A stretch of 46,451 nt of DNA from an uncultured Chthonomonas sp. (lineage in GTDB: Bacteria > Armatimonadota > Chthonomonadetes > Chthonomonadales > Chthonomonadaceae). A program made the position numbers and the translations under genes. How positions within the stretch are numbered: the stretch's first letter is position 1; every line of letters begins with the position of its first letter. Below, piece after piece: positions 40,757 through 46,451 of this stretch. The DNA is taken from the NCBI GenBank assembly GCA_903859705.1, contig CAIONQ010000091.1:1-46451 (forward strand). Reading direction: 5' to 3'. Under the pieces are notes generated by a model that saw only the letters and a program-made list of their open reading frames with translations, was not told where the DNA came from and ran no database searches.

Positions 40757-41345
40757 TTAATTCGCCTCGTTGATCGCTTCTAACGCCCACTCCGCCGCCT
40801 CCCGTACCAATTCCTCAGGGTCGTTCAGCGCATGCTGAAGAGCTGTGATGGCCTCCGCATCCTCCCGTCCAGCCAACGCAGCTGCGGCATTGCGTAGCAG
40901 CCCGCGCCGCTTCGCACGTTTGACAGGGCTACCCTTGAACGCCGCGCTAAACTCGTCTTGGGTCATGTAAAGCAGATCGGTGAGTTTGCTGGTGGTTGTG
41001 ATGGCGCGGGGCTGAAAGGCGGGCTCAGCCGTGGGTGTAGATCCATGCGGCATGGATCGGGTTTCGGGTTTCGGGTTTCGGGTTTCGGCAACTGCGGGCG
41101 CAGCAAGCGGCGCCCCTACATACCGGGTGGCCATCGCATTGCTGCCTTCCCTTGTTCCCTCGATCCCTAGTTCCCATTCCTCCGTCCCCTCGCTAAGCGC
41201 AGCGGCCTCGCTTCCTCGCTCCCTACCTTTCTCGCTTCCTGCCTCCCTTACTCCCTTACTCCCTGAGCGCAGCGGACTCCCTTCCTCCCTGTCCCTATTA
41301 AACGGGCACACCTCCTGGCAGATATCGCACATTTACCATAGAAGG
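40757..41345 (-). pseudogene. queG 3'-end copy 5, with the longest tail
   Basis: It begins CDICQEVCPFNRDR and ends with AFQPRAITTTSKLTDLLYM and FKGSPVKRAKRRGLLRNAA. It then continues into a HEAT-like tail (LQHALNDPEELVREAAEWAL). Many QueG proteins end in such a HEAT tail, and the other copies and the full gene here lack it. A CGGGTTT heptamer is repeated four times in the linker (41058-41085). The 5' edge has ATTTACC-ATAGAAGG (41331-41345). Confidence 0.85.
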
Positions 41346-41430
41346 TTACACGGGTCCTGCATGGTGAATGCGGCAAGATTCGATATTGTTTTCCCGATCG
41401 CGTCTGAACAAACATCAGCACATTTAGGTA

Positions 41431-42354
41431 CTAATACCGCGGCAGGTGGAGCAAGCTCTCGATCCACTCCTCGTCTCGATAAGCCTGGACATGCCGCAAT
41501 TCAGTGCCCACAACGCGGACGTCGGCGACATGAAGACCGTCAACAACCACTGCCCGGCGCCCAGGGGTTCTCAGCCATGCAACTAATAATTCACGCGACA
41601 TCTCTCCCGACTGGCCGGTGCGAGTGTTCGTCCACCTGAGGCTTACAATATGTTCATGCTTAGTCCCTTCAGCAACACGTACCGATGTTATCTTGATCGT
41701 TTCGGCGACATCAGGTGGCGCTGCGGTCGTTGGTAATGCGGTTAAGTTGACGTTAATTGCTTCACTACCCGTACAGGGGGCGATGTCTGCCGCCGAAGGT
41801 GGTACCGACAGCAGATCAGGGGGCGACATAAGGTCCCACTCATTCGCGATGTTCTCAATCATCGATCGCATTCTGCGTTTTGACTTCAAATTCGAAGATG
41901 TGGCTACAGCTTGCCAGTCGACTGACCTGTTATCAAGCGCTGCTAGTAGATCCGAGCACGCCTGCTTCATTTTATTGAGGCATATGAGCTTTTGTCGGCA
42001 GTAGATAAACGCGGCGAATTTGTAAAGCCAATTGTCACCATCAAGATGCTGCGGCAAAAATCGCTCGTAGGATGGATACTCCCAGCCCTCCGCCTTAATT
42101 GCAAACCACACAGTGCAGTTGTCGGCCATGGGCCATTCTTCGGAACAATAAAGCGCATTTTCTAGTTTAACCATCCACTTGCACATCACAATATCACTTA
42201 TCCACACGAATGAGGCAACATCAGTTTCCATAATCGCTGCGCGTACGAGCATGTCACCATCACGCTCGTCAAACGAGTGTTTGAGCATAGCCGCGGCATG
42301 TCCGCGAAACTTGGGATCATAATGACTGAGGTTCAAGCGCGGATCAAATCGCAT
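41431..42354 (-). CDS. Unknown 307-aa protein downstream of gene 2
   Basis: GAGGA lies 8 bp before the ATG. The first 190 residues are helical with many Trp, Cys and Met (ASFVWISDIVMCKWMVKLENA; FAAFIYCRQKLICLNKMKQA). The C-terminal about 90 residues look like a small beta domain (HIVSLRWTNTRTG, RAVVVDGLHVADVRVVG). No signal peptide is seen and I do not recognise the family. It follows metallopeptidase-RHS gene 2 by 146 bp on the same strand, in the slot where gene 1 has its HEAT protein. A partner or immunity role is possible but unproven. Confidence 0.6.
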   Translation of the reverse strand: MRFDPRLNLSHYDPKFRGHAAAMLKHSFDERDGDMLVRAAIMETDVASFVWISDIVMCKWMVKLENALYCSEEWPMADNCTVWFAIKAEGWEYPSYERFLPQHLDGDNWLYKFAAFIYCRQKLICLNKMKQACSDLLAALDNRSVDWQAVATSSNLKSKRRMRSMIENIANEWDLMSPPDLLSVPPSAADIAPCTGSEAINVNLTALPTTAAPPDVAETIKITSVRVAEGTKHEHIVSLRWTNTRTGQSGEMSRELLVAWLRTPGRRAVVVDGLHVADVRVVGTELRHVQAYRDEEWIESLLHLPRY

Positions 42355-42500
42355 ATTATTTCCTCGACGTGCACAACCTGACGTCTTCCGAGAAGTTTAC
42401 CACTGTAACCAGCTCAGGATCAACGAGTGGCCGATCAATATGATACTGGCATACATTCTCATGCCACATATGCCGGTATCCCCGCTCAATGGGTATCGCT

Positions 42501-45167
42501 CTAGCCAAGAACCTTTTCTGTTAAACAGCTCTCGGCCCATAGCGCCTCGCATGCCTTAGTGCGAAATTCCTCTCCCTGAGTCGTACACCATGTACGGAAT
42601 GCGTCGCATCCCACACGCCTGAGTGTGTTACAAAAGAGTTCACACATCTTAATCTGCCAATCCTTAATTGGATCCGGCACCTCCCCCCGCGTCCCAACGG
42701 CCATCACCGCGAAACATGTGGTATCGCATCCGCCTACTGGATCAAGAACGGTGCCCCAAGGGAAGTTAGTTCCCGCTCCAACGGCTACGCCAACTACAGG
42801 CCACATTGGACCTGTGCGTGGTAAAGGGCACCCGCGTGGTTGCACGTTTGGAGGTTTAACAGGGTCCCGGTCGCACCGTACATGAGAGCCGCATGCGAGG
42901 TTCGCCAACAGGCATGCAGTGGCATAATATCCGAGCGCGAAATAGTAGTCGTATGCGCACTGGTAGCAATTTGCCTTCGGGTGCATAGACTTGCACGGGA
43001 GATTCGGCTTGCCCGGCCGGCTCGGATCCCAGCCTACTGGATCCAGACCGGTCGGATCTGTAAACCTGACTGGGTTGTTCTCCGCGTACGCGTACATATT
43101 TGTCGCGGTCGCCGCCTGCTGAGCCAGTCTTACGTCCACTATGGACCGCGTCAAGCCGGCCATATACCCTCTGTTACTGTCCAGCCATGGGAAAACGGGC
43201 GGATTCGCGACTGGGTTCTGGGTGCAAGGGACTGGGGACTGCTGGGTCGGGTGTCCCGGTGGAAAAGGCGTCATATAATTCGGATCCCCTGGTAATCGGC
43301 CGAACTTGTCGACCCCCGAGGCGTTCCCTTGCCAGGGCCCTACAATTTGACCTTGATTGCCTCCTCCGTTGAGGTGCGCGTTCGCTTCAGCCATCAACGA
43401 AAACGGGTCCTGTCCCGGCGGGTATGACGAATTGTAGCCGTTATCTCCCGGCAGCCTGCCGTAGTCATCCGGAATCATGCCCCGAACGCAAGGCCGCTCG
43501 TTGTAAGGAATGTGTCGATATGGTGCTTTTGGATCGACCGGCACCCTGGAGGCAGCCAGTCTCTTCTGCTCTCGAATTTCTCGCTCTCTTTCTTGCTCGA
43601 TAATCCATTCCGGCGGTGCCATGCGGTAGTTGAGGTGAATTGGCCCGATGAGATCGCCAGCTTCGGGTTCAATTGTAAGCATGGCCATACCCGTGGGAGA
43701 AGTGTTTATGTGGACCTTTCCATCTCCAACGATCCCGAGACGAGTAATGGTTTTCCAGATCTCCAGCTTCAGCGGCACTTCGAACTTCGTCAGCTCATTC
43801 GGAAACTTGTCGTGCATGCACTCGGTGGGATTTCCTTGAATAAAATCACGCTGCAAATCCAGGTCGTCGCCGGTAAATCGGAAGCCGACAAGCGTGCATT
43901 CGTCAAGCACCGCTACCAGTTCCGTTCGAGTGTCGAGAGGGCGACGGTTGACGATCTGAACCAGTTGCATCGCAAAGCCATAGATCCCCGGTGTGGCCGC
44001 CTCGAAGTATTCCAGTATTCCTGAGAGTTTCTTCCGCATGGCCTCGGACTGCCGCTTCTGCTCCACTACGGCTCCGGCAATCTGCAGGCAGTACAATAAC
44101 TGCTCGCGGCGATTTGGCGAGAAGCCCGGCAGCAGCAGCAGTTCCCGAAGCGCCTCCAGACCGCGAATCTGATCGTCGCAGATAACGGACATATCGAACC
44201 CGCGTTTCTCGATCAGTTCGTTCACCCGGACATCTAACACGAACGACTGAATAAAGTCGAGCTGATTATTCATAGCCTTATCGCTTCGGTCTCGCAGCGA
44301 CTTTTCGCCTTCGTGCCCTTCAACAAACCACATCCAGAGATGCATCAATTCATGTGCAATCAAGGTTTCGGGCGCGTTTTGCACATCCAGGAAAACGCGT
44401 ACTTCCTCAGGGTCTGCATTCATATTGGCACAATGAATGTTCTTCCCAAGGCCGAAAGGATGCTTTTCAGGCATGGTGTCGAGAAGAACGATCCGCTTGC
44501 TGGTGCAGTGATCTACTTCGTAGAACAACCTCATTAGTCGCCGAGAAGGATTGTTCGGCATAACAATCGGAAGATAGTCACAATCATTGGGATATCGTGC
44601 CATTGTCGGCGGTGCCACGAAATGTCCATAATCTGCAATGGTCCATTCGATACCAGCCGCACCGGTGTATCTTGTGCCCACTGGCGGCATACCGTGGATT
44701 CTGGCCGTATCGTTTAGCGCCTCTTCGAGGGTTAGACCGCGCTTCTTCGAGATATAGAGGATGCCATCCTCCCGGAAGGGCCGGCCGCGCTCGTATTTGG
44801 CGAGCTTTTCTGCCTGAATGGCAGCGATGCGTGCGGCGCTAATGTCGGATGAAGGATCAGAAGCAATAAGCAGGACAGCTATCTGATCTGAGGTGAGAGC
44901 GGACAGATCAGCATTATTCAAAACAGAAACACGGGCGCACAACTCCTGCCAGTTATGGCAGCAACATTTGCGAGCAAGCGCAAGCTGCGCGTTGTGGAGG
45001 CACATCTTCCTCGGAAGCCGCTCGGCAGACAGATGTTCGAACGATGGATGAAGAAGGCGCAGTTCAAGAACGGCCGCAGGGTCGCCTGCGAGCCACGCTT
45101 TGTGCAACTGTTTAGCCAGGTTCTTTATGCGGCGTAGGTTGGGAGAACTATAAGACTGCCCGGACAT
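42501..45167 (-). CDS. Metallopeptidase-RHS-core toxin-like protein 2
   Basis: This 888-aa close paralogue of the gene at 33735 is collinear over the first 650 residues: the helical module, HELMH at 272-276, VLDVRVNELIEKRGFDMS, DYGRLPG repeats, then the RHS core MYAYAENNPVRFTDPTGLDP. The C-terminal about 170 residues are much more diverged, with 15 cysteines. Yet some cysteine positions match gene 1 (CYQCAY to CFWCAF; LACGSHVRC to LECNSHVNC). A stretch before the core (about 43200-43250) contains GGGACT-type low-complexity sequence translated in frame. The start at 45167 is fixed by homology and GAAAGGGG. Confidence 0.8.
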   Translation of the reverse strand: MSGQSYSSPNLRRIKNLAKQLHKAWLAGDPAAVLELRLLHPSFEHLSAERLPRKMCLHNAQLALARKCCCHNWQELCARVSVLNNADLSALTSDQIAVLLIASDPSSDISAARIAAIQAEKLAKYERGRPFREDGILYISKKRGLTLEEALNDTARIHGMPPVGTRYTGAAGIEWTIADYGHFVAPPTMARYPNDCDYLPIVMPNNPSRRLMRLFYEVDHCTSKRIVLLDTMPEKHPFGLGKNIHCANMNADPEEVRVFLDVQNAPETLIAHELMHLWMWFVEGHEGEKSLRDRSDKAMNNQLDFIQSFVLDVRVNELIEKRGFDMSVICDDQIRGLEALRELLLLPGFSPNRREQLLYCLQIAGAVVEQKRQSEAMRKKLSGILEYFEAATPGIYGFAMQLVQIVNRRPLDTRTELVAVLDECTLVGFRFTGDDLDLQRDFIQGNPTECMHDKFPNELTKFEVPLKLEIWKTITRLGIVGDGKVHINTSPTGMAMLTIEPEAGDLIGPIHLNYRMAPPEWIIEQEREREIREQKRLAASRVPVDPKAPYRHIPYNERPCVRGMIPDDYGRLPGDNGYNSSYPPGQDPFSLMAEANAHLNGGGNQGQIVGPWQGNASGVDKFGRLPGDPNYMTPFPPGHPTQQSPVPCTQNPVANPPVFPWLDSNRGYMAGLTRSIVDVRLAQQAATATNMYAYAENNPVRFTDPTGLDPVGWDPSRPGKPNLPCKSMHPKANCYQCAYDYYFALGYYATACLLANLACGSHVRCDRDPVKPPNVQPRGCPLPRTGPMWPVVGVAVGAGTNFPWGTVLDPVGGCDTTCFAVMAVGTRGEVPDPIKDWQIKMCELFCNTLRRVGCDAFRTWCTTQGEEFRTKACEALWAESCLTEKVLG

Positions 45168-45311
45168 GACGACACCCCTTTCGAAATCGCCCCAAGGTCC
45201 GTTATGCGAGGGCGGAAAGAAGGTGTTCTCGTTAGCGAGGACACAACTGAAGCAAACTATTGTGCGTTCGGCCGTGGGCCTTTCAACGGACAGATCGCGA
45301 ACGCTGCGCGA
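45168..45311 (-). ncRNA. Structured leader RNA of gene 2
   Basis: Nearly the same as the gene 1 leader: GCGTTCG/CGAACGC, GTGTCCTC/GAGAACAC (45223-45244), CGCCC/GGGCG, and ACACCTTCTTTC able to pair with the ribosome-binding-site region. It has the same 144-nt predicted length. Confidence 0.6.
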
Positions 45312-45317
45312 TAAGCA

Positions 45318-45346
45318 ATTGTAACAATGAATCCTATTAGTGTCAA
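45318..45346 (-). promoter_or_regulatory. Promoter of gene 2, overlapping the queG stop codon
   Basis: TTGACA (45346-45341), 17 bp, TACAAT (45323-45318). The queG TGA lies within TTGACA. Distance from -10 to ATG is 151 nt. Confidence 0.82.
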
Positions 45347-46451
45347 GGGCCGTGTTGCACCTTTTTCGCCGCTGCCAGGGCATTGCGCCTGAGCCCAGCG
45401 TACTTCGCCCTCTTCACCGGACTTCCTTTGAACATCACTCGAAACTGTTCCTCAGTTAACATCAGGATGTCTTTAACAGTACTGTTGATGGTGATCTCAC
45501 GGGGCTGAAAGGCCGGCTCCGTAGTTGGCGATGCGCCGTGTATTTCCCCAGTCCCCAACCCCCATCCCCCATCCCCTCTGTCTGCATTAAACGGGCACAC
45601 CTCCTGGCAGATATCGCACCCATAAATGCGCCCGGTTTCTGCTATGGCGGGCTTAAACTCCTCTGGAATTGGGCCTTTGTTTTCTATGGTCAGATACGAG
45701 ATGCAGCGGTTGGCATCCAGCACATAAGGTGCCGGGAAAGCATTTGTTGGGCAGGCATCCAGGCAGCGCCGGCAGGTGCCGCACCCGCCGATGGCCGGTG
45801 AGTCGTACTCCAGAGCCACATCTGTAACCAGCTCACCGAGAAAGAAGTAAGACCCGCGCCGAGTGTTGATCAGCATGGTGTTTTTGCCAAACCAACCTAG
45901 GCCAGCACGCCGCGCCACTTCCCGCTCTAAAACTGGCCCGGCATCCACATACACGCGCCCCTGGGCGCCTGGCACCTGCTCTTGAAGCCAGGCAAGTAGC
46001 TGTTTCAACCGCTCCGTCATCACATCGTGGTAATCATCGCCACGGGCGTAACGGGCAAATATCGCACGCTCTCCTTCGGGAATATCCGTTTCCGGGGTGC
46101 GCGTGTAGTAGTTCATACCCACAACCACTATCGATTTTGCACCTGGCACCAGCTCTCGTGGATCCAGCCTGCGCTCCAGGTTGCGATGCAGATAGCCCAT
46201 CTCCGCTGCATACCCCTTATCCAACCAGGCCACATATTCGGCCGCAAAGGCAGAGGGTTGGGCAGCTGTAATGCCGATCATGTCGAAACCCAGCGAGTAA
46301 GCGAGGGATTTTAGGGAGGGAGCGAGGGAGTTAGGGGGCGAGGGAGGGAGGTCGCTGCGCTCGGGGAGGGAGGGCGAGGACGCTTCGCTCGGCGAGGGAG
46401 CGAGGGAGTTAGGGGGCGAGGGAGGGAGGTCGCTGCGCTCAGAGAGGGAGG
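45343..46451 (-). CDS. queG: Epoxyqueuosine reductase QueG (5' end beyond the window)
   Basis: QueG reduces epoxyqueuosine to queuosine in tRNA, using cobalamin and two 4Fe-4S clusters. The sequence shows the N-terminal LGFDMIGIT, RYARGDDYHDVM, DAGPVLEREVARRAGLGWFGKNTMLI, and cluster ligands CGTCRRCLDACPTNAF and CDICQEVCPFN. The last 80 codons are unusual: a Gly-rich linker, then AFQPREITINSTVKDIL and GLRRNALAAAKKVQ, with no HEAT tail. The ATG at 46281 is internal. The frame stays open to the window edge through SLKSLAYSLGFD and a Pro/Ser-rich low-complexity stretch, so the start lies outside. Confidence 0.9.
   Translation of the reverse strand, partial: SLSERSDLPPSPPNSLAPSPSEASSPSLPERSDLPPSPPNSLAPSLKSLAYSLGFDMIGITAAQPSAFAAEYVAWLDKGYAAEMGYLHRNLERRLDPRELVPGAKSIVVVGMNYYTRTPETDIPEGERAIFARYARGDDYHDVMTERLKQLLAWLQEQVPGAQGRVYVDAGPVLEREVARRAGLGWFGKNTMLINTRRGSYFFLGELVTDVALEYDSPAIGGCGTCRRCLDACPTNAFPAPYVLDANRCISYLTIENKGPIPEEFKPAIAETGRIYGCDICQEVCPFNADRGDGGWGLGTGEIHGASPTTEPAFQPREITINSTVKDILMLTEEQFRVMFKGSPVKRAKYAGLRRNALAAAKKVQHGP
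46316..46451. repeat. GA-rich low-complexity repeat inside the queG N-terminal frame
   Basis: Units of GAGGGAGTTAGGGGGCGAGG followed by GAGGGAGGTCGCTGCGCTC occur twice up to the window edge. They keep the queG frame open and resemble the repeats in the linkers of the 3'-end copies. Confidence 0.75.

Noticed and set aside
19387-46451. Ordinary prophage or transposon island
   Set aside because: No phage structural gene, integrase or transposase is recognisable in the window. The repeated queG ends explain the boundaries better.

Overview
The window reads as chromosomal DNA of a free-living bacterium of moderate GC with a Gram-negative-like cell plan. The evidence is a PEP-CTERM protein, several signal peptides and large secreted proteins. 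The mix of SWIM/SNF2 pair, membrane-tethered SARP regulator, DNRLRE/PEP-CTERM protein, tandem 'TGxWP' repeat protein and RHS-core proteins recalls Armatimonadota or Planctomycetota. That placement is an inference with low confidence; no rRNA or other phylogenetic marker is present.

Left third (1-18.3 kb), ordinary chromosome: a SWIM zinc-finger protein with an SNF2 helicase, a HigBA toxin-antitoxin pair, a secreted VWA/amidotransferase-fold protein, small conserved and membrane proteins, an eight-repeat protein of unknown role, an ArsR/AHSA1 pair with a perfect 28-bp operator centred on the start codon, glycine oxidase ThiO, a PEP-CTERM protein and a 772-aa SARP-type regulator joined to an outside beta-propeller.

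Right two thirds (19-46.4 kb), an accessory island with unusual architecture. An otherwise recognisable queG (epoxyqueuosine reductase) lies at the right edge on the minus strand. Five further copies of only its 3' end, plus a short sixth remnant, recur to the left, all in the same orientation. Between them lie distinct toxin, toxin-antitoxin or defence-like gene sets: a metallopeptidase-RHS protein with a 307-aa partner; an AbiEi/AbiEii-like pair; a membrane-anchored 198-aa protein; a second metallopeptidase-RHS protein with a HEAT partner and a 69-aa protein; an HNH protein with a HEPN protein; and a long block with HipBA, a pentapeptide protein, a methyltransferase-fold protein and a third metallopeptidase-RHS locus. 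Most 3'-end copies begin with the same short extra sequence where queG homology stops. This looks like serial integration of cassettes that each carry a replacement queG 3' end.

The three large secreted-toxin-like genes share an N-terminal helical module, an HExxH metallopeptidase, an RHS-core junction and a variable cysteine-rich end. All three have a TTGACA-N17-TACAAT promoter exactly 151 nt before the start codon. Their leaders contain equivalent stems made of different bases, plus a pyrimidine tract able to pair with the ribosome-binding site. I regard the queG-linked cassettes and the covarying leader RNA as the two candidate undescribed systems here.
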